Shown here one piece after another: positions 14,769 through 22,749 of a DNA stretch of 35,817 bases. The notes below the pieces were generated by a model. That model saw only the letters and a list, made by a program, of their open reading frames with translations, made no database searches and had not been told where the DNA came from. This DNA comes from Flavobacteriaceae bacterium. Its GTDB lineage: Bacteria; Bacteroidota; Bacteroidia; Flavobacteriales; Flavobacteriaceae. The stretch is taken from contig PBJR01000004.1 in assembly GCA_002721175.1 (NCBI GenBank), positions 1-35,817 of the forward strand. The letters run 5' to 3'. The translations under genes were made by a program, and so were the position numbers. Every line of letters begins with the position of its first letter. Positions within the stretch are counted from its first letter, which is position 1.

Positions 14769-16022
14769 TTATTCTTCTCTTAATGCTGAAATAGGTTTAA
14801 CACTTGTAGCCTTAAAAGCGGGGATCAAGCCAATTAATGTTCCCAAAATAACCAATATAATTAAGGATACAAAAACAATGGCAATAGAAACAGATGCATT
14901 GACTAAAGTAGCATCATCACCTTGGCCCCAAACTCTATCAATTGCTATGAGAATCCATCCCCCTGTAATTATCCCAAAAAATCCAGACATTAAAGTCAAA
15001 AAAACAGACTCCAACACAATTTGTCCTTTAATTTCAAAAGGTGTAGCACCCATCGCTCTCCGAACACCAATTTCTTTTGTTCTTTCCTTAACTGTGATCA
15101 ATAAGATGTTCCCAATAGCGAAAACACCAGCTATTAAAGTAGCAATACCTACAAACCAGGTTAAAAATTGAATTCCAGTGATAAATCCAGTTACTTTTGC
15201 AAACTCTTTACCAAGATTAAAACTTCCAAGCGCCATATTATCATTCGGATGAATATTATTTAGATTCTTCAATAGTAACTTCGCATCGCTTTCAATTTGT
15301 TTAATACTAAAGTCTTGTTTGCCTGTTAAAACCATCCATCCAATTCTATCACCCGTGTTGTAGATTCGCTGAAATGTTGTGAAAGGAATATGAACATCAC
15401 TATTAGGCCCCATATCTAAATCTTCATTTTGAAAAACACCAATTACCTTAAAATTTATTTTATTTATTTGAATTAGTCCCCCAATTGGGTCTTCATTCTT
15501 TTCAAAAAGTTGCTTGTAAATATCCTCAGAAATAACTGCTACTTTCGCCTTCAAATCAATATCGTTTTGATTAATAAATCGCCCATTAAGCATCTTCTTC
15601 TTTTGAATCTTATCTAGAAGCGGAAAATCACCGTTAACACCATAATTTCCAGATAGAGAATTTCGAATTACTTGCGCTCCGTTACGGATTCTTGGTAACA
15701 AAATTTCAATACCACTAATATTGTCTTCGATTTCTTTAATATGAGTAAGTTTTAGCTGTACAGCTCTTCCGTCTTGAAATCCCTTGAACGGCATGCTTGT
15801 ATTTTGCCCCCAAATAAATACACTATTAGTTGCAAAATCGCCAAATAATCTATTAAATGAATTTTCCATTCCACGAGAAGCTCCCAATAATGAAATAAGA
15901 AGTAAAATACCCCACCAAACTCCTATCATTGTTATAACTGTGCGTACTTTATTCTTTGTTACACTATCATAGACTTCTTGCCAAGTATCTCTTTCAAATA
16001 AAAATTTCATAAAACTACTCAT
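14769..16022 (-). CDS. MacB-like ABC transporter permease 2
   Basis: This 417-aa inner-membrane protein has an N-terminal helix (about 30-48), a large periplasmic MacB_PCD domain (about 60-270), and three C-terminal FtsX-type helices. The coupling-helix motif is VKERTKEIGVRRAMGATPFE (about 310-329). It is related to, but clearly distinct from, permease 1, so the pair probably forms a heterodimer energised by the separate ATPase. Its ATG overlaps the stop of permease 1 by 8 nt (ATGAGTAG). Confidence 0.92.
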   Translation of the reverse strand: MSSFMKFLFERDTWQEVYDSVTKNKVRTVITMIGVWWGILLLISLLGASRGMENSFNRLFGDFATNSVFIWGQNTSMPFKGFQDGRAVQLKLTHIKEIEDNISGIEILLPRIRNGAQVIRNSLSGNYGVNGDFPLLDKIQKKKMLNGRFINQNDIDLKAKVAVISEDIYKQLFEKNEDPIGGLIQINKINFKVIGVFQNEDLDMGPNSDVHIPFTTFQRIYNTGDRIGWMVLTGKQDFSIKQIESDAKLLLKNLNNIHPNDNMALGSFNLGKEFAKVTGFITGIQFLTWFVGIATLIAGVFAIGNILLITVKERTKEIGVRRAMGATPFEIKGQIVLESVFLTLMSGFFGIITGGWILIAIDRVWGQGDDATLVNASVSIAIVFVSLIILVILGTLIGLIPAFKATSVKPISALREE

Positions 16023-17250
16023 TTCTTATTGCAACAATTGGCTTAATTTGAGATGCTCTTTTTGCAGGTAAGTATCCGGCAATTATACCCGATATGATTA
16101 ATGTTATTGTAGCAGTAAAAACCATTGTTTTGCTAACACTAGGATCAGTTATAAAATATGTTTCAAGGCTTGGTGCAACTAGCTCAAGTAAAGTTACCCC
16201 AAATAAAAGACCAACATAACCAGCCAAAGTCGTAACTATAATTGACTCTGCAAGTATAATAGAAATAATAGACTGAGGAGAAGCGCCGAGAGCCTTTCTT
16301 ATTCCTATCTCTTTCGTTCGTTCCTTAACAATAAAAATCATTATGTTACTTATTCCAACCACTCCTGCAATTAAGGTTCCTAGCCCAATAATTAATATTA
16401 AAATTCCCAACACAGAAGTCATTTGGTTAATCCCCTTATTTTGCATTGCCATATTAAAAACGCGAACAGCTCTTTGATCATTTGGCGAAACAATAAACCT
16501 TTCTTTTAGCGCTTTCTCTAAATCCAGTCCAAAATCTATAGCACCGTCGTAGTCCAGCTCTTTATTATAAGTTAGATTTATTTGGTCTACAAAATCATTG
16601 TTACCATAAATTTGCTGAACTGTTGATATAGGCATATAAATTTTACGCTCTTCATCATCTCCACCGTCATCTTTAAAGATCCCTACGACTTTGAAGGGTA
16701 TCCCATTTAAATTGATATATTTACCCTTAACAGATTTTTCATTTTTGAACAAATCCTGTCTTACTAAATCCCCAATAACAATAACCTTAGTACGATTCTT
16801 AATATCCAATTGATTTAAAAAACGTCCTTGAGTAACTATTGTTTTTTCAATAAATTTGTGTTCTGGGTGAACAGCTCTGAGCTGGTAATTGTTCTTTTCA
16901 TTTCTAAAACTTGCAGAAACATTTTGATAAATTCTTGAGGAAATAAATTCAAGTTTTGAATTAAAATCAGACTTAATGTAATCGTAATCCTTATTTTTAA
17001 ATTGAATACGTCGCCCTGATTGAAGCCCCCTGTGCGGTTTTATTGTTCGGCCTGACCGAATAAAAATTGAATTAGCGGCGTCATCAACAAAAGCTTCAGA
17101 AAAGGTGTTATTGAGCCCATTTGCTAAACCAAAAAGAATGGTAAATAACATTATTGCAAAAATAACAGTAAAACCAGAAAGTAGGCTTCTAGTTCTATTT
17201 TTATTAATACTTTGAAATATTTCTCTCCAAAAATCTTGATCAAGCATCAT
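16015..17250 (-). CDS. MacB-like ABC transporter permease 1
   Basis: The 411-aa protein has the same layout as permease 2: a first helix (about 24-46, LLSGFTVIFAIMLFTILFGL), a MacB_PCD periplasmic domain, and FtsX helices with the motif VKERTKEIGIRKALGASPQS (about 310-329). It overlaps the ATPase gene by 4 nt. Two non-identical permeases with one ATPase is a frequent arrangement in Bacteroidetes, in contrast to the fused MacB homodimer of Proteobacteria. The substrate is unknown: peptide, lipoprotein or antibiotic export are all possible. Confidence 0.92.
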   Translation of the reverse strand: MMLDQDFWREIFQSINKNRTRSLLSGFTVIFAIMLFTILFGLANGLNNTFSEAFVDDAANSIFIRSGRTIKPHRGLQSGRRIQFKNKDYDYIKSDFNSKLEFISSRIYQNVSASFRNEKNNYQLRAVHPEHKFIEKTIVTQGRFLNQLDIKNRTKVIVIGDLVRQDLFKNEKSVKGKYINLNGIPFKVVGIFKDDGGDDEERKIYMPISTVQQIYGNNDFVDQINLTYNKELDYDGAIDFGLDLEKALKERFIVSPNDQRAVRVFNMAMQNKGINQMTSVLGILILIIGLGTLIAGVVGISNIMIFIVKERTKEIGIRKALGASPQSIISIILAESIIVTTLAGYVGLLFGVTLLELVAPSLETYFITDPSVSKTMVFTATITLIISGIIAGYLPAKRASQIKPIVAIRNE

Positions 17251-17942
17251 ACTTTTATTCTTAGTTGATTTATAAAGTTATCTTCCAAAATAATTCCGTC
17301 TCTTAAACGCACTATTCTCTTACACATATTTGCAATCTCTTGTTCATGGGTAACAATTAAAATTGTCTTACCCTCATCGTTTAGCTTTTGTAAAAAAGTC
17401 ATTATGTCTCTGGAAGTATTACTATCAAGAGCTCCTGTTGGTTCATCAGCTAGAATAAGCTTGGGTTCTGATGCTAATGCCCTAGCAATAGCAACTCGCT
17501 GTTGTTGGCCTCCGGAAAGTTCCTTTGGAAGGTGAGAAGACCAGTCCAATAACCCAACTTTTTTTAAATAAAATTTTGCTCTTTCCGTTCGCTTTTCTCT
17601 TTTCAACCCTTGATAATATAAAGGAAGAGAAACATTGTCTAAAGCATTCTTATATTTAATTAAGTTAAAAGATTGAAAAATAAAACCTAAAAATTTATTT
17701 CTATAAATTGCAGCTTTCTTCTCGCCTAAATTCTTAATTTTTACATTATCTAGACTATACTCCCCCTGATCAGCCTCATCCAGTATCCCAATTATATTAA
17801 GCAGTGTAGATTTACCTGAACCTGATGAACCCATAATTGCTACCATCTCACCATCTTCTACGGACATATTTATACCTTTTAAAACATGAAGTTTAGTATC
17901 ACCTATTGGATATGATTTATGTAAATTTTTTATTTCTAACAT
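17247..17942 (-). CDS. ABC transporter ATP-binding protein (MacB/LolD type)
   Basis: This 231-aa nucleotide-binding domain has Walker A GSSGSGKST (38-46), Q-loop Gln91 (FIFQSFNLI), signature LSGGQQQ (143-149), Walker B LILADE (163-168) followed by PTGALDS, and the switch His200 (VTHEQE). The extended N-loop and D-loop match the LolD/MacB family. It is the first gene of the exporter operon (ATPase, permease 1, permease 2, adaptor, TolC-like channel) and powers conformational change in the permeases. The CapA-like gene ends 21 nt upstream, so the operon might start further up. Confidence 0.94.
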   Translation of the reverse strand: MLEIKNLHKSYPIGDTKLHVLKGINMSVEDGEMVAIMGSSGSGKSTLLNIIGILDEADQGEYSLDNVKIKNLGEKKAAIYRNKFLGFIFQSFNLIKYKNALDNVSLPLYYQGLKREKRTERAKFYLKKVGLLDWSSHLPKELSGGQQQRVAIARALASEPKLILADEPTGALDSNTSRDIMTFLQKLNDEGKTILIVTHEQEIANMCKRIVRLRDGIILEDNFINQLRIKV

Positions 17943-17963
17943 CTTCTGGTTTAATAAAAATTC

Positions 17964-19133
17964 CTAATATTCCAAAATATTAAGATTATGCTCCGACAAT
18001 AATTCTCTGGCATGCTTAGCAAATCTTACAAGTTTATTATAGTGCGAAGGATTTGAAAAGTATTCAGGTTTAAATTCATAATCCTTAACCGATAAAATAT
18101 CATAATATTTTTTTCCTCTTAAAGTAAATTCATGGACCCAAGTTAAGTGATAGTTTGCATACTTAACTCTTATGTTATTATTCTCTTTGATTAATGAAAT
18201 CTTTAAAACGGCACCGCCGTCTCTTGGAAAAGTTCGCTGATGTGAAACAAAATTACCTAATGAATATGCTACTAATCTATCTTTTGTGTAATCAGTTCCG
18301 TGCTCCCATTGCATAGGTTGCAACACGTGTGGATGTGCTCCGATAACAATATTGACTCCGACAGAATTAAAAAACTCAAACCACTCAAGTTGCTTTTTAT
18401 TAGGCATATTTTGATATTGATATCCCCAGTGAACAAAAGCTATTATTTGGTCAGGATTAATCTTTTTTCTAATTAAATCAATATCTGATAAAACTATTTC
18501 TTTTTCTAAATAATTCACAACATTTGGATGAGTAGGCGGAATCTCATTTGTCCCATAAGTATAATTAATAAGCGCAATCTTCATATTATTTTTCTTTATA
18601 ACATAGCAAGGACTCTTTTGCTTTTGCGATAAATCTGTAAATGTCCCGGTGTGGCCTATATTTAATGAGTCTAAGAGTCTTATTGTCCTTTCAAGTCCAA
18701 GCTTACCTTTATCGCAGGAATGATTATTCGCTGTAACCAGAACATCAACTCCAGAGGCTTTTATTGCTGAAGCGTATTCGACGGGTGAACTAAATTGTGG
18801 ATACCCTGAGAAGGGCCTAACTCCAAGTGTTACTTCTAAATTCCCTATTGTAATATCAGCATCACTTAAGATCGGCTTTATTTTTTCAAATGTTTTATCA
18901 TAATTATATTTATTGGTCTCAGGATCAAACGCCGCTTTAATTTGATCCATATGACCCATAAAATCCCCAATAAATAAAATACTTATTTCACTATTTTCAT
19001 TAAATATATTATCGATTGACCCTTCAACTGATTGATCAATAGACATTGATTTGTTTAGGTTTTCCTGAGCTAGGCCGTAATTATAAATTACTAATATAAC
19101 AAGAGATATTGGTGTTATGATTTTTTTGAGCAT
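17964..19133 (-). CDS. Secreted CapA family protein (PGA_cap metallophosphoesterase-like)
   Basis: This 389-aa protein carries a signal peptide (ends about residue 23, GLAQE). It contains the PGA_cap domain motifs: FIGDFMGH (about 56-63), IGNLEVTL, TANNHSCDKGKLG, FVHWGYQYQN, IGAHPHVLQPMQ and AYSLGNFVSHQ. These resemble the metal-binding blocks of calcineurin-like phosphoesterases. CapA of Bacillus is needed for poly-gamma-glutamate capsule assembly, but most members in this phylum have no capB/capC partners, and none is seen here. It is 56 nt downstream of the small CSMC protein and 21 nt upstream of the ABC ATPase. Its substrate and pathway are therefore unknown. Confidence 0.87.
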   Translation of the reverse strand: MLKKIITPISLVILVIYNYGLAQENLNKSMSIDQSVEGSIDNIFNENSEISILFIGDFMGHMDQIKAAFDPETNKYNYDKTFEKIKPILSDADITIGNLEVTLGVRPFSGYPQFSSPVEYASAIKASGVDVLVTANNHSCDKGKLGLERTIRLLDSLNIGHTGTFTDLSQKQKSPCYVIKKNNMKIALINYTYGTNEIPPTHPNVVNYLEKEIVLSDIDLIRKKINPDQIIAFVHWGYQYQNMPNKKQLEWFEFFNSVGVNIVIGAHPHVLQPMQWEHGTDYTKDRLVAYSLGNFVSHQRTFPRDGGAVLKISLIKENNNIRVKYANYHLTWVHEFTLRGKKYYDILSVKDYEFKPEYFSNPSHYNKLVRFAKHARELLSEHNLNILEY

Positions 19134-19189
19134 GGTCTTATTGTCCTTGACATTTGCGTAATTTAATGAAATAAATAAACAAAATTCTA

Positions 19190-19408
19190 CTAATTCTTAT
19201 GTTTTGCCTTATATGCTCTATATATAATAATGGCTAATCCCCCAACTAAGATATATGGTATTGCCATTAGGTAAACGATTCCATCGTTTACTCCTTCAGC
19301 TGTTTTTTGACCAGCTTCACTTTCCAAAACAGCTCTGCACATAGAACATTGAGCCTGGGTGAAACTCACGTAAAAAAATAATATTAAAAAAATTAAACTC
19401 TGCTTCAA
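19190..19408 (-). CDS. Small CSMC-motif membrane protein at the end of the cox/SCO cluster
   Basis: The ORF track extends this frame to 19474 through the end of the DUF420 gene. The natural start is the TTG at 19408, two nt after the DUF420 stop, giving a 72-aa protein MKQSLIFLILFFYVSFTQAQ... with a signal sequence. It is followed by QCSMCRAVLE and a transmembrane helix (IVYLMAIPYILVGGLAIIIY) with a basic tail. The CxxC in the exported part could bind copper or be redox-active, which would fit the SCO and DUF420 genes upstream. That role is inference. I recall similar small proteins next to SCO in other Flavobacteriia but cannot name a family. Confidence 0.7.
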   Translation of the reverse strand: MKQSLIFLILFFYVSFTQAQCSMCRAVLESEAGQKTAEGVNDGIVYLMAIPYILVGGLAIIIYRAYKAKHKN

Positions 19409-19410
19409 GA

Positions 19411-19998
19411 CTAAGAATAATATGGAGATATCATAACATAAACAACAACTCCCGTTACAGCAACATAAAGCCAAATAGGAAAAGTAATTTTGGCTATTTT
19501 TTTGTGTCGTTTAAAATCATTATTTGTAGCTCTAAAATATGACACCATAACAAAAGGAATAACTGTAACAGATAAAAGAATGTGAGAAATTAAAATAAAG
19601 TAATACAAGTAAGAAATGGCACCAGTTCCTCCAAATTTTGTAGGGTCAGAAGTGATATGGTAGGCTATGTACATGACTAAAAAGCAAAGAGAGAGAAAAA
19701 TACATATTTTAATTAAATTCTCATGAATCTGCCTCTTACCATTCTTTATGTAAAAAACCGCAAATATTAGTAAAATTGCAGTCAATCCATTAATTGTTGC
19801 ATATATTGGAGGTAAAAATGTCAAAGGTTCTGCTAAAGGGAGATTTTCAAACAAAACCATTGGCTCAAAATTTGGTGACCTTAAATCAAACACAAGTTTA
19901 TCTGACTCCCATTTTATAAAGAGCAATAAAGCTACAACAACTGGAACTAATACAGACACGATGATTGTAAGTCGTCTATATAATATGCTTTTATTCAT
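19411..19998 (-). CDS. DUF420 membrane protein, probable cytochrome oxidase assembly factor
   Basis: This 195-aa protein has about five membrane helices. Conserved His residues lie inside or next to helices (MYIAYHITSD, LISHILLSVTVIPFV, DFKRHKKIAK), the pattern of DUF420 proteins such as YozB/CtaM-like factors linked to oxidase maturation. Its ATG overlaps the SCO stop by 8 nt (ATGAATAA), so it is coupled to SCO. The role is inferred from context: metal or heme handling during oxidase assembly. Confidence 0.85.
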   Translation of the reverse strand: MNKSILYRRLTIIVSVLVPVVVALLLFIKWESDKLVFDLRSPNFEPMVLFENLPLAEPLTFLPPIYATINGLTAILLIFAVFYIKNGKRQIHENLIKICIFLSLCFLVMYIAYHITSDPTKFGGTGAISYLYYFILISHILLSVTVIPFVMVSYFRATNNDFKRHKKIAKITFPIWLYVAVTGVVVYVMISPYYS

Positions 19999-20734
19999 TG
20001 AGTAGTTTTATAATATCTTCTTTTAACATTGAAATTTCTTCCTGTGCACCTTCGCTGTCGACTACTTCGCTCTGGCTGATAATCCCGTTGTAATATATCT
20101 TTGGATTTCCAAATTTATCTAAACGTGATCTAATAAATCCATTTTTGTCAATCAGGGCAAAATTCCCTGAGTGCTCAAAGCCACCTGGAGCATTATCAAC
20201 TTTTGCCGCGTATAGATTGAACCCTTCATTTGCAAATTTATAAATAAGTTCTTGATCCCCAGTAAGAAAATGCCAATTTGAATTTGTAATCCCTAGGCTT
20301 TCTTTGTATTTCTTCAAAATTTCAACTGTATCATAATTTGGGTTGATCGTGATAGATGCAATACCGAAGTCTGCACGGCTTGAAAAACTTTTCTCAATTG
20401 CCAATAAATTTTTGTTCATTCTAGGACAAATAGTAGGACAAGTAGTGAAAAAAAACTCAATTAAATAAACTTTTTCATTGAAATTTTCATTTGTGACTGC
20501 TTGACCGTTTTGATTGGTAAGCTTAAAGGGAAGAATCTTCTTCTTTTTACCATTTAATATTAAAAAAGGTAAGTCGGAGGAAGACATTGGTTTTAAAGTA
20601 AGGTTGCTGCTACGGCTTTCAGATCTTTTTATATCACCGTGCTGGATGCGATTGACAATTTTGGGAATAAAAATAATGCCAAAAACTAATAAAATGAATG
20701 TAATTCCAATGTAAGAATAATTAGGTTTATTCAT
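19991..20734 (-). CDS. SCO1/SenC/PrrC family copper chaperone
   Basis: This 247-aa protein is anchored by one N-terminal helix (about 8-26) with a periplasmic thioredoxin-like domain. The copper-binding CxxxC is CPTIC (Cys99, Cys103) in FFFTTCPTICPRM, and the third ligand His188 lies in GGFEHSGNF. SCO proteins load copper into the CuA site of cytochrome c oxidase subunit II and/or act as thiol reductants. It overlaps both neighbours by 8 nt: the Cys-less SCO-like gene upstream and DUF420 downstream. Confidence 0.93.
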   Translation of the reverse strand: MNKPNYSYIGITFILLVFGIIFIPKIVNRIQHGDIKRSESRSSNLTLKPMSSSDLPFLILNGKKKKILPFKLTNQNGQAVTNENFNEKVYLIEFFFTTCPTICPRMNKNLLAIEKSFSSRADFGIASITINPNYDTVEILKKYKESLGITNSNWHFLTGDQELIYKFANEGFNLYAAKVDNAPGGFEHSGNFALIDKNGFIRSRLDKFGNPKIYYNGIISQSEVVDSEGAQEEISMLKEDIIKLLNE

Positions 20735-21437
20735 TGTTTAAATCTTTTGCTCTTCTTTCAAATGAGTTATAAGTTCCTTTGCGTTTTTGTCTGTACTCAG
20801 TAAATAAAATTCTAATATCGTCACTCATTTTATTTTTTAAATCCGAGATCTCTAAAACATTATATGAAGATAATCCATATTTCATGATATTTTTCTCAAT
20901 CTCTGATTTAGTTCTATCATCTAGCCGACCTCTCTGGTTTCTTTCTTTATCAACAATAAAGACTGAACTTGAGTTTAACTCAGAACTTAAAATTGAGGAG
21001 GTTTTAAAATTATTATAAGTTTCTTTAATTAAATTTTCTGATGCGAAAGCAAACTTCCAATATTGCAAAGGCATAAAAGCATCTAACTCCTTTTTTAATT
21101 GATTAACTTGATTCTTTGCTGAAAACGGTACTAGAGCTAAAACCTGAAAACGTTTAAAACCCAAAAATTTATCATATATTAATTCTTTTAGATTTAGAGC
21201 TATTGTTGGGTCCTGCATAGGTCGCTTACCTAGAAAAGTAACTACACTAAGTTGGTCTTTTAATACCACATCTTCACCATCAAGTGTCTTAAAGTTGTTC
21301 AATTCATCTATATCATACTTTACAACATCCAAAGTTTCATAATTGTGCTTAGAGGGATACAAGAAAAGTAAGAATATTACTGGTAAAAAGAATAAAATAG
21401 ATAGGACTAAAGGCTTTTTGACGTTTACTAGCTTCAT
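20727..21437 (-). CDS. SCO-like membrane-anchored protein without cysteines
   Basis: The 236-aa protein has one N-terminal helix (LVLSILFFLPVIFLLFLY, about 10-27) and a periplasmic domain. The order of its segments parallels SCO: a strand then TFLGKRPMQDP where SCO has FFFTTCPTICP, and later FIVDKERNQRGRLDD where SCO has ALIDKNGFIRSRLD. It contains no Cys at all, so it cannot bind copper through CxxxC or do thiol chemistry. The gene overlaps SCO by 8 nt, so a partner or scaffold role in oxidase assembly is plausible. Homology to SCO is my reading of these two segments, not a computed alignment. Confidence 0.7.
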   Translation of the reverse strand: MKLVNVKKPLVLSILFFLPVIFLLFLYPSKHNYETLDVVKYDIDELNNFKTLDGEDVVLKDQLSVVTFLGKRPMQDPTIALNLKELIYDKFLGFKRFQVLALVPFSAKNQVNQLKKELDAFMPLQYWKFAFASENLIKETYNNFKTSSILSSELNSSSVFIVDKERNQRGRLDDRTKSEIEKNIMKYGLSSYNVLEISDLKNKMSDDIRILFTEYRQKRKGTYNSFERRAKDLNNE

Positions 21438-21481
21438 TAGTTTGAAGTTATAAAATTTAAGTACAATTCTCTATTGAAAAA

Positions 21482-22186
21482 TTAGTTTTTGTATTTACTA
21501 TTCCAAATAGACTCATTAAAGTTTTTCCTCATCATAAAAAACAGGTAAAAGGTAATAAAAACAAAAGTCTTAATATTAAATACAAAAATCACGAATAATT
21601 CAACGTCGGAAAAACTATCGAAGCAAACACTCCATAATGCAGTTGATATTAAACTTAAAAATATTGAGCTAAATATCAACGTATTAATATTTTTAAAAGG
21701 CCAAACTAACCAACGTCGATAAGTTTTAAGATCACGACCCCACTTGTGTATCAGGTAATAATAATCATTCCCTATTGGAACAAACAATAAAGGATCCTCT
21801 TTAACTCGAAGCCTAAAAAGCTTAGATGGGGCCATTATTTTAAAATTCTCAAACTCTGTTTCATGCCTTTTTTCTAACTCAGGGATAATATTGAAAAGTT
21901 CACTTGGATAATCTCCTTTGAATAGATTGGTGTCAAGAAAACGTAATCTGTACCGAATACATAATTTTTTTATAGATTCAATGTGAAATATTTTTCCAGT
22001 TTCAAGCTCATCAAAGTTAAGGTGATTTGGACTTGAATTATTTTTGCTTTTCAAGTTGTTTTTTACCCGGTCTTTTGTACTAGTCTTACTCCTAAAAATA
22101 TCCTTTATCAAAAGGTCAAAGCTGTGAGAATCAATAGACTTGTCTCTATCCCTTTTTAAAGCTGTATGCAAATTTAAATTAAACAT
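21482..22186 (-). CDS. Unknown membrane protein inside the cox cluster
   Basis: I do not recognise a family for this 234-aa protein. Residues 1-160 are soluble and polar, with a basic, low-complexity segment (about 34-55, SKTSTKDRVKNNLKSKNN). They are followed by FVPIGNDYYYLIHKWGRDLK and TYRRWLVWPF. Two helices come at the end (about 170-190 and 198-217), then a short basic tail. There is no signal peptide, so the N-terminal domain should be cytosolic. It lies between subunit IV (109 nt upstream) and the Cys-less SCO-like gene (44 nt downstream), so it may have its own transcript or be an oxidase assembly factor. Confidence 0.75.
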   Translation of the reverse strand: MFNLNLHTALKRDRDKSIDSHSFDLLIKDIFRSKTSTKDRVKNNLKSKNNSSPNHLNFDELETGKIFHIESIKKLCIRYRLRFLDTNLFKGDYPSELFNIIPELEKRHETEFENFKIMAPSKLFRLRVKEDPLLFVPIGNDYYYLIHKWGRDLKTYRRWLVWPFKNINTLIFSSIFLSLISTALWSVCFDSFSDVELFVIFVFNIKTFVFITFYLFFMMRKNFNESIWNSKYKN

Positions 22187-22295
22187 AAAATATAGTGAAA
22201 AAACAAAAATAATGAAATATAAGTGAAGAAAACTGCAGAGAGCTCGGTTTTAACAATTTTTTGTATTTATATTAAGAAGGGTTGAAAAAATTTTA

Positions 22296-22739
22296 CTAAA
22301 AATCCCTTTTTATAAATCCATTATCGTAGATAGATTCAATATAGCCACCCTCTTGCAAAAGAATAAAAATTAAATAGCAAATTAAAAACACAGCAGTCCA
22401 AACTACTACTCTCCTTAGTGACTTTGTCTCATCGCGCATGTGCATGAAATCCCAGGTTATATAATAAGCTTTAATAATGGTAAGTACAATGAATATTAGG
22501 TTAAGACTCTTTGTATAAATAAATGCTGAAAATAAAATATTTAAAAGTGTGGCGGTGAATCCCCCTTCAAAAGGTGACATTGATGGTGTCATTAAAATCG
22601 CAGGTTTGTAAATTCCTAAAACAACCTCAATTGCAGTAACAATAGACAACAACAAAAGGACTCCCCAAATCTTTTGAGTATTGGATTTAAACTTAATTAA
22701 ACCTCTAAATATTTCTAATTTGTGCGAGTGTTCTGCCAT
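22296..22739 (-). CDS. Cytochrome c oxidase subunit IV family protein
   Basis: The 147-aa protein begins MAEHSHKLEIF and has about three to four helices: IWGVLLLLSIVTAIEVVLGIY, NLIFIVLTIIKAYYITWDFMHM and VVVWTAVFLICYLIFIL. The stretch AYYITWDFMHMRDE is typical of the prokaryotic subunit IV / CyoD-like family. It is an accessory subunit that stabilises the oxidase. The ORF track's first codon is a GTG; the next codon is ATG and I use that. It follows subunit III by 10 nt. Confidence 0.87.
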   Translation of the reverse strand: MAEHSHKLEIFRGLIKFKSNTQKIWGVLLLLSIVTAIEVVLGIYKPAILMTPSMSPFEGGFTATLLNILFSAFIYTKSLNLIFIVLTIIKAYYITWDFMHMRDETKSLRRVVVWTAVFLICYLIFILLQEGGYIESIYDNGFIKRDF

Positions 22740-22749
22740 CACTAATTAT

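Noticed and set aside
19409-19474. N-terminal extension MALCCCNGSCCLCYD of the small CSMC protein
   Set aside because: The Cys-rich segment is the DUF420 coding sequence read in another frame; the signal peptide begins at the TTG at 19408.
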